From the NCBI GenBank assembly GCA_035702985.1, contig DASSZD010000057.1, positions 1-25,114 of the forward strand: DNA of 25,114 bases, read 5' to 3'. Numbering within the stretch: position 1 is the stretch's first letter; each line of letters begins with the position of its first letter. The notes under the pieces were generated by a model. It worked only from the letters and a program-made list of their open reading frames with translations. It was not told the origin of the DNA and did not search any database. The position numbers and the translations under genes were made by a program. Shown piece after piece: positions 1-6,972 of the stretch. Source of the stretch: JAKAXG01 sp035702985. GTDB taxonomy: Bacteria > Actinomycetota > Acidimicrobiia > Acidimicrobiales > Palsa-688.

Positions 1-833
1 GTCAGCACCGCCGGCCCACTGACACCGGCGGGGTAGGCCAGCTCCGTGTCGAACGGGCCGCCGATGGCGGTGGTCAGAGGGGCGTACATGGCCCGGGTGG
101 CGATGACACGGCCCGCCCCGTCGGTCAGCTCCGCGGAGAACTGCCCCTCGAAGACAGCGGCGGTACCGGCCAGCCGGATGGGGCTGTGGACGGTCCAGCC
201 CCGGCCCGGGAACTCCAGTAGGGCGGCGGGTGCCAGCTCCGGGAAGGTGGGCCTGCTCAGCGGCTGCGCCAGGCTGACGCCCCCCAGCGTGCTGAGGGCC
301 TGTCCGCCGACGCGGAAGGCGACCCGGCTGACCGTGGGGAACTGGGTCAACGTGTAGGTGACCTGCGCCAGGCGCCCGCTGATGGACGCCGGGTCGGCGC
401 CGCTGGCGAACGACGCCGACAGGTCCACTGTGGCGGTGCCGCCGGCGACGCTCACCCCGAGTAGCCGGGTCCCGGCCGGGACGGCCGTGACCATCCCGGC
501 GGAGGTGTCGGCCGGCGTCGTCCCGGAGAGCAGCTGGGTCATGGCGGCGGTCGCTATCCGGGGGGTCGGGGCGACCGCCCGGTGGGCTACGTCGATCCGG
601 CCGCCCCGCAGGAAGTACACCCGTACGTCGGTGGTGGCCGCCGGCGGCGAGGTCGTGGCCGGGGTCGAGGAGGGCGTGGTGGACGACGGCGGCGGAACCG
701 TGGTCGTGGCGGCGCTGGTGGACGTCGTGGCCGCTCCCCGGCTGCGGCTGGCGGAGGAGGCGCAACCGGTCAGGGCGGCCACTGCCAGTATCGCGACCGC
801 TGTCGCTGCCAGTCCGTGCCGCGACCTGACCAT
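1..833 (-). CDS. GerMN/Gmad2-domain lipoprotein (partial, 3' end outside window)
   Basis: This reading frame starts at the ATG at 833-831 and runs off the left edge without a stop, giving 277 visible codons. GGAGG lies 7 nt upstream of the start. The N-terminus is a lipoprotein signal: a short basic start (RSRH), a hydrophobic core, and a lipobox LTGC with the lipid-accepting Cys at residue 24. A Ser/Thr/Pro/Ala linker (about residues 25-68) precedes a GerMN-like domain (about 70-165; DVRVYFLRGGRI, then GGTATVDLSASF). From about residue 195 a Gmad2-like immunoglobulin fold begins (VHSPIRLAGTA, FEGQFSAELTDGAGRVI). In actinobacteria such proteins are envelope lipoproteins of unknown exact role, although the domains were named from spore germination proteins. 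The next gene downstream in its direction is outside the window. The family assignment is by motif recognition. Confidence 0.8.
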   Translation of the reverse strand, partial: MVRSRHGLAATAVAILAVAALTGCASSASRSRGAATTSTSAATTTVPPPSSTTPSSTPATTSPPAATTDVRVYFLRGGRIDVAHRAVAPTPRIATAAMTQLLSGTTPADTSAGMVTAVPAGTRLLGVSVAGGTATVDLSASFASGADPASISGRLAQVTYTLTQFPTVSRVAFRVGGQALSTLGGVSLAQPLSRPTFPELAPAALLEFPGRGWTVHSPIRLAGTAAVFEGQFSAELTDGAGRVIATRAMYAPLTTAIGGPFDTELAYPAGVSGPAVL

Positions 834-968
834 TCCGGCACCTCCGGGTGAGGGTGTTGTGAGCCGATATTGGGCCGCCGGCGGCCGGGGCGGACAGAGC
901 AGAAAGGCTCTGCCGGCCTCCTCCCGCGGTGGGCCGCGGTGTCAGGTCCCGGGTCCGCCCCGGAGGGT

Positions 969-994
969 CGACCGCCGGTTACGACCGGCGGTCG
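969..994 (-). terminator. Perfect hairpin over the EAL-HDOD stop codon
   Basis: Arms of 11 bp (969-979 and 984-994) pair perfectly around the 4-nt loop TACG. The TAA stop of the EAL-HDOD gene (979-981) sits at the base of the loop. There is no T tract, so a U-less actinobacterial-type terminator or an mRNA 3'-end stabiliser is inferred. It separates the EAL-HDOD gene from the lipoprotein gene that follows on the same strand. Confidence 0.5.
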
Positions 995-2289
995 GGCGGG
1001 CCGGCGACGAGCGCCGCGCACAGCTCGTCGGCCCAGCGCACCGCCTGGGCGCACATCGCCCTCATGTCGGCGGCGGACGCCCCGGAGCGCAGGATGGGGG
1101 TCCGACCCAGCTCCCAGTCGAGGACGTCGGCGAGGATGGCCCCGAGCGGCCCCTTGTGGCCGAGCAGGGCGTGGACCACTTCGTCGGCCAGCGCCAGGGA
1201 GGCGAGGATCTCGGTGAGGGGGGCGGCCAGGAGCAGATCCAGCGCCGACAGCAGGCCTACGGTCATGGCCGCATCGGCCAGGTCCGGGGCCACCACCCCG
1301 GCCATCAGCTCGCACAGGCGTCCCCGGGTTACGGCGATGCACAGCTGGTCGGGGATCACGTCGCCGGCGTCGGCGAGGAGCATGAGGGTGGCCCAGCTCT
1401 TGATCCTCCTGTTGCCGAGCAGGACGGCGCCCTCGGCGATGGAACGCACCGGTCGGCCGAGGCCGCCGGCCGCGCCCACCCCGGCCGCCCGCAGGAACCG
1501 CAGGGTGAGAGCCGGGTCCGCCTCGATGATCCTCTGCACGTCCCGGGCGGTGGTGTCGGGATCGCAGAGCTGCTCGACCAGGCGTAGGCAGTTCAACCGG
1601 TTGGGGGTCAACGAACGGCCCGGCACGGCGTCGGGCCGCGACAGCAGGTAACCCTGGAACAGGTCGAAGCCCAGCTCCTGGCATGTCTCGAGCTGGCGGT
1701 GGGTCTCGACCTTCTCGGCGATCAGGCGGGCCCCGAAGGCGGAGCACCGCTTCACCTGTTCGGACAGCTGGTCGGGGGCGATGGCCAGGATGTCGAGTTT
1801 CACCAGGCTCACCATCTCGAGCAGCTCGTCGTCGCCCTGCCAGACGTAGTCGTCGAGGGCCAGGGTGAAACCCTCGTCGAGCAGCCGCCGGCACCCCCGG
1901 ACCACCTCGGCGTCGTGGTCGACGTCCTCCAGGATCTCGATCACGGTCTGCCCGGTCGGCAGGAGCACGTCCTGCTCCCCCACCAGGTAGGCCCGGCTGG
2001 CGTTCACCAGCGCGTTCTTGGACCCGACCAGGCGGTCGAGTCCGAAGTCGAGGCCGGCCCGCAGGAGCACGTCCGCGGTCATGGCGTCGCCGTCGGGCCG
2101 GTCGCCGCCCACCCGGCGGAACAGCAACTCGAAACCCCATACATCCAGGCACCGGTCGAACACCGGTTGCCGTCCCACCACGAACTCGGCGTCGGAACGC
2201 GGCCCCGCCGCGGAGGTCGCCGGTCGCGACCGGCCACCCGACGCCGACCTCCGCTCGAGCACCCCGGATCCTCGTAGTTGCTGTCTCAT
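979..2289 (-). CDS. EAL-HDOD (YuxH-type) signalling protein
   Basis: The protein has 436 aa: an N-terminal EAL-type domain (about residues 35-230) and a C-terminal HDOD domain (about 235-420). EAL hallmarks are degenerate: GFELLFR replaces ExLxR, and VNAS, EILED, LALDD, VKLD, AEKVE and FQGYLLSRP follow in the usual order. The DDFGTG loop needed for a normal c-di-GMP phosphodiesterase is replaced by DDYVWQGDD, so catalysis is doubtful and a binding or scaffolding role is more likely. HDOD domains are HD-related but lack the metal ligands and occur in signalling proteins. The ATG at 2289 gives the longest form, but its GGGGAG touches the start codon. GTG at 2262 has GAGGA at better spacing and may be the true start, and the conserved part begins after both. 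It is divergent from pobA. No GGDEF gene is visible nearby. Confidence 0.85.
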   Translation of the reverse strand: MRQQLRGSGVLERRSASGGRSRPATSAAGPRSDAEFVVGRQPVFDRCLDVWGFELLFRRVGGDRPDGDAMTADVLLRAGLDFGLDRLVGSKNALVNASRAYLVGEQDVLLPTGQTVIEILEDVDHDAEVVRGCRRLLDEGFTLALDDYVWQGDDELLEMVSLVKLDILAIAPDQLSEQVKRCSAFGARLIAEKVETHRQLETCQELGFDLFQGYLLSRPDAVPGRSLTPNRLNCLRLVEQLCDPDTTARDVQRIIEADPALTLRFLRAAGVGAAGGLGRPVRSIAEGAVLLGNRRIKSWATLMLLADAGDVIPDQLCIAVTRGRLCELMAGVVAPDLADAAMTVGLLSALDLLLAAPLTEILASLALADEVVHALLGHKGPLGAILADVLDWELGRTPILRSGASAADMRAMCAQAVRWADELCAALVAGPPDRRS

Positions 2290-2402
2290 CTCCCCTAAGG
2301 CAAATCCCGCGCTTGCGTCAGGCAGCCGAACTACCCGCTAACTCTCCTTCGGTTGGGACGGCCCACCAGTTGACACCAACGGCCGCGGCACCGCTCGGAC
2401 TT

Positions 2403-2428
2403 ATCCATCTGGGGCGATACCTATGGAT
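2403..2428. promoter_or_regulatory. Possible operator, ATCCAT-N14-ATGGAT
   Basis: In the 211-bp divergent gap between the EAL-HDOD gene and pobA, two 6-bp arms form a perfect inverted repeat separated by 14 bp, centred about 85 bp upstream of the pobA start. The AT content is higher than in the surroundings. Regulator-type dyads are expected upstream of pobA genes, but no pobR gene is present here, and 6-bp arms can arise by chance. Confidence 0.25.
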
Positions 2429-2500
2429 TTGTCGCTTACCGGCGGTTCGCGTGGCAGGCAGGAGGCGGCGGCCCCGGCGGGACGGTGTTGACTGGAGGTC

Positions 2501-3676
2501 ATGCGCACCGAGGTGGCCATCATCGGGGCCGGACCGGCAGGCCTGCTGCTGTCCCACCTGCTCGCCCAGGACGGGGTGGAGTCGGTGATCGTCGAGCGTC
2601 GTTCGCGCCAGTACGTGGAGGCCCGCATCCGGGCCGGGATCCTGGAGGGCTCCTCGGTCCGGCTGCTCGACGGTGTGGGCCTGGGCGGCCGCCTGCACCG
2701 GGAGGGACACGAGCACCGGGGGATCTACCTGCAATGGCCCGGTGAGCGCCATCACGTCGACTTCGTGGACCTGACCGGTAACAGCGTGTGGGTGTACGGC
2801 CAGACCGAGCTCACCAAGGATCTGGGCCAGGCCCGCGATGCCGGCGGCCAGGAGGTGTTCTACGGCGTCGATCAGACCGAGCTGCACGATGTCGGCACCG
2901 ATCGCCCCTACGTCACCTTCATGGACCCGCAGGGGTCGCCCCAGCGGATAGACGCCGACGTGGTGGTCGGCTGCGACGGATCACTGGGTCCCAGCCGGGC
3001 GTCGGTGCCGGCCGCCGCGCAGCGGACCTGGGAGCGGGCCTACCCCTACGCCTGGCTGGGGGTCCTGGCCGATGTGGCTCCCTCCACCGACGAGCTCATC
3101 TACGCCTGGAACCCGGACGGGTTCGCCCTGCACTCGATGCGCTCCCCCACCGTCAGCCGGCTCTACCTGCAGGTCCCCCCCGACACCGACATCGCCGAGT
3201 GGTCCGACCAGCGGATATGGGACGCCCTGGCCACCCGCCTGGGTCACGGCCAGGACGGGTGGGAGCTCACCCCGGGCCCCATCACCGAGAAGAGCGTGCT
3301 GCCGATGCGCAGCTTCGTCATGGCCCCCATGCGCCACGGCCGGCTGTTCCTGGCCGGCGACGCCGCCCACACCGTCCCGCCGACCGGGGCCAAGGGCCTC
3401 AACCTGGCCATCGCCGACGTGGCCCTTCTCGCCCCGGCGCTCACCGCCTGGCTGCGCAAGCACGATCCCGGACCGGCCGACGCCTACTCCGAGACCGCCC
3501 TCCGGCGGGTGTGGCGCTGCACCCACTTCTCGTGGTGGATGACCACCATGCTGCACTCCGACGGCGATCCTTTCACCGGCCGGCTCCAGCTGTCACAGCT
3601 GCAGTGGGTGACGGCGAGCACCGCCGGCGCCACCGGGCTGGCCGAGAACTACGCCGGGCTACCCATCGGCTTCTGA
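2501..3676 (+). CDS. pobA: 4-hydroxybenzoate 3-monooxygenase (p-hydroxybenzoate hydroxylase)
   Basis: This single-component FAD hydroxylase converts 4-hydroxybenzoate, NAD(P)H and O2 to protocatechuate in the cytosol, feeding the beta-ketoadipate pathway. The 391 aa align almost without gaps to the classical 394-aa enzyme. The FAD fold GAGPAG is at 9-14, and E32, R42 and R44 (RIRAGILE) sit at the same numbers. The DG motif is CDG at 158-160. The substrate-pocket residues Y201, S212, R214 and Y222 are all present, followed by GDAAH and PPTGAKGLNLA. The second proton-relay tyrosine is at 384 (NYAGLP). The ATG is preceded by GGAGGT with only 1 nt spacing, which is unusually tight, but no better in-frame start exists. 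No ring-cleavage genes follow, so the rest of the pathway must be elsewhere. The 33-40 segment differs from the NADPH-dependent pseudomonad form, and cofactor preference cannot be read with certainty. Confidence 0.95.
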   Translation: MRTEVAIIGAGPAGLLLSHLLAQDGVESVIVERRSRQYVEARIRAGILEGSSVRLLDGVGLGGRLHREGHEHRGIYLQWPGERHHVDFVDLTGNSVWVYGQTELTKDLGQARDAGGQEVFYGVDQTELHDVGTDRPYVTFMDPQGSPQRIDADVVVGCDGSLGPSRASVPAAAQRTWERAYPYAWLGVLADVAPSTDELIYAWNPDGFALHSMRSPTVSRLYLQVPPDTDIAEWSDQRIWDALATRLGHGQDGWELTPGPITEKSVLPMRSFVMAPMRHGRLFLAGDAAHTVPPTGAKGLNLAIADVALLAPALTAWLRKHDPGPADAYSETALRRVWRCTHFSWWMTTMLHSDGDPFTGRLQLSQLQWVTASTAGATGLAENYAGLPIGF

Positions 3677-3702
3677 GCCGGGGGCACCGGCCATGGGCGT
3701 CC

Positions 3703-4374
3703 TCAACGGGCCGGGGGGCGCCGGCCGGCACGCGACAACGTCTCGGCCAGGGCCAGGGAGCCCAGCGAATCGACCACCAGATCGGCGGCGGACAGGTCCA
3801 GTCCGGCCGTCAGCGCGTGGGGGACGGCCACGGTGTACAGCCCGGCTGTCACCGCCGCGGCCACCCCGTGCGGGGAGTCCTCGACGGCCACCGATCGGCG
3901 GGGATCGGCGCCCAGCTGCTCGCACGCCAGGCGGTACGACGTGGGATCCGGTTTGGCCGGCACTGCCCCGCCGGCACACACGACGCAGGCGAAGAACCGC
4001 CGCAGTCCCAGCCGGCCCAGGTGGTCCTCCACCCAGTCGGCGGGCGAGGACGACGCCACCCCGACCGGCACCCCCTCGGCGGCCGCCTGCTCCAGCCAGG
4101 GCAGCACCCCGGGGCGGGTGGAGTGCAGGGCCTGCAGCTCGTCCCGGCGATCCCGGCGCCGGTCCTGGATGGCCGGGTCGAGGCGCCGCCCCAGCCGCCG
4201 CTCCAGCTCGCCCCAGGGGTCGAAGCCGGCGTCGGTCCCGATTATCGCCTGCCACTCGGCCAGCGCCAGCTCCTGCCCGTGCTCGGCCCACAGCTCAGCC
4301 CATGACCGGTAGACGGGCCCCTCGGTGTCGAGGATGGTCCCGTCGAAATCCATGATCAGACAGCTGCCGGCCAC
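3703..4374 (-). CDS. HAD-superfamily hydrolase (beta-phosphoglucomutase/phosphatase-like)
   Basis: A 223-aa haloacid-dehalogenase enzyme with all four HAD motifs: DFDGT with the nucleophile D9 and acid/base D11, S108 in ASSSP, K141 in AKPDP, and VEDSPHG with E165 and D166 for Mg2+. The helical insert after motif I (about 20-85) is the C1 cap of the beta-phosphoglucomutase/phosphoglycolate phosphatase subfamily. It probably removes phosphate from a small sugar phosphate or isomerises one. The substrate cannot be deduced. The start is GTG at 4374, and no strong ribosome-binding site is seen. An ATG at codon 8 lies too close to the catalytic strand to be likely. The gene converges with pobA across a 26-bp gap and lies downstream of the secreted protein on the same strand. 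Confidence 0.85.
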   Translation of the reverse strand: MAGSCLIMDFDGTILDTEGPVYRSWAELWAEHGQELALAEWQAIIGTDAGFDPWGELERRLGRRLDPAIQDRRRDRRDELQALHSTRPGVLPWLEQAAAEGVPVGVASSSPADWVEDHLGRLGLRRFFACVVCAGGAVPAKPDPTSYRLACEQLGADPRRSVAVEDSPHGVAAAVTAGLYTVAVPHALTAGLDLSAADLVVDSLGSLALAETLSRAGRRPPAR

Positions 4375-4404
4375 CGGTGCAGCATGCCAGGGCCGGCCGG
4401 CGGC

Positions 4405-4431
4405 CCGGGGGCGCCCCGCCCGAGCCCCCGG
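4405..4431 (-). terminator. GC-rich hairpin behind the small secreted protein gene
   Basis: An 8-bp perfect stem (CCGGGGGC with GCCCCCGG, 11-nt loop) lies about 30 bp beyond the stop of the minus-strand secreted-protein gene and ahead of the HAD gene. There is no T tract. It could be a U-less terminator or attenuator between the two genes. In a C-rich region, a chance stem is also possible. Confidence 0.35.
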
Positions 4432-4461
4432 CGGCGCCCCGCAGGGCCGTGGAGGGGCCGG

Positions 4462-4944
4462 TTACGACCCGGAGCCCGTCGCCGGCGGGGCCGGGTGGTC
4501 CGCCTGGCGGATGCGCACCGCCATCCCGTTGAGCGACAGCACCGACGCCGGGCGGCCCGGCTGCACCCCGGCTTCGGAGCTCACCCCGCCGAACTTGGTG
4601 CCGGAGCCGATGGTGTCGGTGACGCTGTGGCCGTCGGGGAGGGCCAGGGTTATGGACGTGGGGCTGACGGCGCTGACCTTGCCCCGGTCCAGGGTGTAGG
4701 TCACCCACTGGCCCTTGACCCGGACCTCGGCGGTGGCGTGGTCGGCGCGCCGAAGCAGCGTCCGGTGCGCTCCCTTGGGATGGGCCGGAGCCCCCAGCAC
4801 CGCCCCACCGTTCGTGGCGACCAGCGCCGGGGTGCCCGAGCCGCCGTCGCTCGCCGCGTAGGCGGTGCCGCCCACCCCCAGTGCGGCGACCACGCCGGCT
4901 GCCGCCACCAGGGCCTTGCGGCCGGGTGTACTGGTCAAACGCAT
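4462..4944 (-). CDS. Small secreted protein, DUF5666-like beta domain
   Basis: A 160-aa exported protein. The chosen ATG at 4944 has GGGAG 6 nt upstream and gives a typical Sec signal peptide: RLTSTPGRK, a hydrophobic core, and an AYA cleavage site near residue 30. The frame is open to 5040, but the extra 32 residues would bury the signal peptide behind a charged stretch, so the shorter form is preferred. The mature part contains one strand-rich module (about 90-125), with RVKGQWVTYTLDRGKVSAVS and then SITLALPDGHSVT, resembling the DUF5666 repeat. No enzymatic motif or cysteine pair is seen. It is divergent from the MFS exporter gene, with direct repeats in the shared upstream region. A cell-envelope role is inferred only from its export. 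Confidence 0.7.
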   Translation of the reverse strand: MRLTSTPGRKALVAAAGVVAALGVGGTAYAASDGGSGTPALVATNGGAVLGAPAHPKGAHRTLLRRADHATAEVRVKGQWVTYTLDRGKVSAVSPTSITLALPDGHSVTDTIGSGTKFGGVSSEAGVQPGRPASVLSLNGMAVRIRQADHPAPPATGSGS

Positions 4945-5019
4945 CCGTTGCTCCCTTCGGGATCGGTTCCTGTCTCGCACCCCAGGATGGGCCGGGACTG
5001 TTAGCTCCCGATCGCGTCG

Positions 5020-5040
5020 GTGTGAGCATTGTGTGAGCAT
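5020..5040 (-). promoter_or_regulatory. Two 10-bp direct repeats at 11-bp period (possible operator)
   Basis: GTGTGAGCAT occurs twice, at 5020-5029 and 5031-5040, in the 151-bp gap between divergent genes. Read toward the secreted-protein gene, it is a pair of GCTCACA units 11 bp apart. This is the spacing used by OmpR/PhoB-type regulators such as the GTTCACC PHO box of Streptomyces. The match to that box is partial (5 of 7), so only an operator role is suggested. Confidence 0.35.
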
Positions 5041-5095
5041 CCGCCCGCCGGGCGGCCCGGACGGCGTCCGCCCGCCGTGGTAAGCACAAAAGGCC

Positions 5096-6394
5096 GTGTT
5101 CAGCGCCGTCCGCCCCCTCCGCTACCGCAACTTCGCTCTGATCTGGGCCGCCGCGCTGCTGTCGAACATCGGCTCGTGGATGCAGACCGTGGCCGTGGGG
5201 ATCCTGGTGACGGCCCGGACCGGCCGGCCCGGTTGGACCGGGCTGGTGGCGGCGGCCGGGTTCCTGCCCATCGGCCTGCTGTCCCCGGTGGGAGGTGTCC
5301 TGGCCGACCGGCTGGACCGCCGGCTGTGGCTGTTCCTGACCACCGTGGGCGAGACGTTGTTCGCGGTGGCCCTCACCGTGCTGGCGGCGACGGGGAGGGC
5401 CGGGCCGGTGACGGTGACGCTCCTGGTGTTCGGCGGCGGCGCCATGTCCGCCATCGGCTTCCCCGCCTACCAGGCCATGCTGCCCGACCTGGTGCCGGCG
5501 TCGGAGCTGGGAGCCGCCATCTCGCTGTCGTCGGCCCAGTTCAACCTGGGCCGGGTGGTGGGCCCGGCCCTGGCCGGTCTGGCCATAGTCGCCGGCGGTT
5601 ACGGGTGGGCGTTCGCGGTCAACGCCGCCTCGTTCGTGGCCGTGCTCGTGGCGCTGAGGCTGGTGCGCCTGCCCGCCCCCGAGGTCCGGCCGGCGGCCCC
5701 GTCCCTGCGCCAGCGGCTGGCCGACGGCTTCACGGCCACCGCCGGCAGCACCGGAGCCCGCTTCGCCGTGGTGCTCATATCGGTGGTAGCGCTGACCGCC
5801 TCGCCGTTCATCGCCCTGGTCCCGGCCGTGGCGCTGGAGGTGTTCGGCTCGAAGGCCACGGGCACGTCGGTGCTCATCACCGCTCAGGGGATCGGAGCCG
5901 TCCTCGGGGCCCTCGCCATCACCCCGCTGGTGGACCGCTTCGGCCGGCGGGCCGTACTGGTCGCCGACCTGGTAGGGGTGTGCGTGTGCCTCACCGCCTA
6001 CGCGTGGGCCCCGGACCTGGCGGTGGCCGCCGCCGCCCTCCTGCTGGTGGGCGCCACCTACATAGGCGTGCTGGCCGGGTGCAACACCGTGGTGCAGCTG
6101 TACGCCCCGCCGGAGCTCAGGGGCCGCATGCTGGGCATCTACATGATGGCACTCGGGATCCTCTATCCGGTGGGCGCCACGCTCCAGGGCACCCTGGCCA
6201 ACGGAGGCGGTCTCCGGCTCGTGACCTCGGCCGGGGCCGGCGTGCTCCTGGTGGCGGTGGCCGTCATGCGCATGGCCGGTCTTTTTCCCCCGGTACTGGA
6301 AGGGCGGCCCGGCGATGTGGCGGCGTCGGGCGATCAGCTGGGACCCGAGCCGCCGGTCAGCGACGCCATCGGGGCGGTGGTCACCGAGGGTTGA
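5096..6394 (+). CDS. MFS transporter, MFS_3/EntS-like exporter family
   Basis: A 432-aa inner-membrane protein with about 12 hydrophobic segments. The N-terminus (PLRYRNFALIW, then SNIGSWMQTVA) and the loop 2-3 motif GGVLADRLDRR are characteristic of the MFS_3 family (enterobactin exporter EntS, macrolide exporters and their relatives). A second conserved segment, LVDRFGRR, follows in the C-terminal half, and PPELRGRMLGIY precedes TM10. The family pumps siderophores or drugs outward using the proton gradient. The substrate here is unknown, and there are no siderophore genes next to it. The hydrophilic C-terminal tail is about 35 residues. The start is GTG at 5096, with AAAAGG only 1-2 nt upstream. 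It is divergent from the secreted-protein gene and lies 36 bp ahead of the cysteine-cluster gene. Confidence 0.9.
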   Translation: MFSAVRPLRYRNFALIWAAALLSNIGSWMQTVAVGILVTARTGRPGWTGLVAAAGFLPIGLLSPVGGVLADRLDRRLWLFLTTVGETLFAVALTVLAATGRAGPVTVTLLVFGGGAMSAIGFPAYQAMLPDLVPASELGAAISLSSAQFNLGRVVGPALAGLAIVAGGYGWAFAVNAASFVAVLVALRLVRLPAPEVRPAAPSLRQRLADGFTATAGSTGARFAVVLISVVALTASPFIALVPAVALEVFGSKATGTSVLITAQGIGAVLGALAITPLVDRFGRRAVLVADLVGVCVCLTAYAWAPDLAVAAAALLLVGATYIGVLAGCNTVVQLYAPPELRGRMLGIYMMALGILYPVGATLQGTLANGGGLRLVTSAGAGVLLVAVAVMRMAGLFPPVLEGRPGDVAASGDQLGPEPPVSDAIGAVVTEG

Positions 6395-6430
6395 GCGGCC
6401 GGCGCCGGTCCGAACTGCTTTACTCGCCTG

Positions 6431-6904
6431 ATGCGGAAGCTGTCCCTGGCCGACGTCTACGCCAGGATCCCGGAGATCGAGTGCAAGGGGCTGTGCCAGG
6501 ACTCCTGCGGACCCATAGCCATGTCCAACGAGGAGGACGCCCGCCTGAGACAGCAGGGCGTGGTGATCCCGCCCATGCTCGAGGCCGTCGCCGCCTTGGA
6601 GCGGGGCGACGACTACTACTGCCCGGCCCTGCAGGATCAGCGCTGCACCGTCTACGGGGACCGGCCCACGATCTGCCGGCTGTGGGGCGCCACCGAGTCC
6701 ATGCCCTGCCCGCACGGCTGCACCCCGGCCGACGCCCTCAGCCAGCAGGAGAGCCACGAGCTGCTCCGGCTGTCCGCCGAGGTCGGAGGCGGCCTGGCCG
6801 GGAGCTTCGGGGAGCCGGACAGCCCGACCCCGCCCTCCGGGGAACCGGACAGCCCGGCCCCGCGCTCCGGGGAGCAGGACAGCCCGGCCCTGCCGGAGGC
6901 CTGA
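6431..6904 (+). CDS. YkgJ-family cysteine-cluster protein with C-terminal repeat tail
   Basis: A 157-aa protein with eight cysteines in the first 100 residues: C18, C22 and C26 (ECKGLCQDSCGP), C64, C72 and C82 (YYCPALQDQRC, RPTICRLWG), C93 and C97 (PCPHGC). The CxxxCxxxC start and the RPTICR block match the YkgJ/UPF0153 family, which is thought to bind zinc or an Fe-S cluster. The precise function is unknown. After residue 126 the protein changes to three imperfect copies of a 10-residue unit, GEPDSPxPxS, encoded by a 30-bp DNA repeat. This acidic proline-rich tail is probably disordered. The DUF3516 helicase starts 68 bp downstream and the two are probably co-transcribed, but a functional link is not established. 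Confidence 0.8.
   Translation: MRKLSLADVYARIPEIECKGLCQDSCGPIAMSNEEDARLRQQGVVIPPMLEAVAALERGDDYYCPALQDQRCTVYGDRPTICRLWGATESMPCPHGCTPADALSQQESHELLRLSAEVGGGLAGSFGEPDSPTPPSGEPDSPAPRSGEQDSPALPEA
6809..6898 (+). repeat. Three 30-bp in-frame tandem repeats
   Basis: Three consecutive 30-bp units, each reading GGGGARCMGGACAGCCCG at its start, encode the decapeptide tail of the cysteine-cluster protein. The units differ at a few positions, and the third is the most diverged. In-frame expansion or contraction by slippage would leave the protein readable. Confidence 0.85.
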
Positions 6905-6972
6905 CCGGCCTCGGGTCTCCTCCGCCCACCCCGCCGCCCCGGACCGGGGCCGGTGTGGGCCACCATGGAACG

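Noticed and set aside
873..886. 14-bp palindrome GGCCGCCGGCGGCC upstream of the lipoprotein gene
   Set aside because: Perfect, but made only of G and C in a GC-rich setting, so not distinguishable from chance.
2290..2400. c-di-GMP riboswitch in the leader of the EAL-HDOD gene
   Set aside because: A GACGCAAGC segment recalls the GEMM core, but the other conserved elements and the paired stems could not be laid out.
4295..6757. 820-aa minus-strand open frame opposite the exporter gene
   Set aside because: The composition (Gly, His, Arg, Gln, Pro) is that of an antisense shadow in GC-rich DNA, and no domain is recognisable. The MFS frame on the plus strand has clear family motifs.
5029..6972. 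Long open frame in front of the helicase, which would give a 1492-aa protein
   Set aside because: It is the shifted frame of the MFS and YkgJ genes, low in hydrophobic pattern and rich in Arg, Gly and Pro, as expected for a GC shadow. The helicase family starts at 6973.
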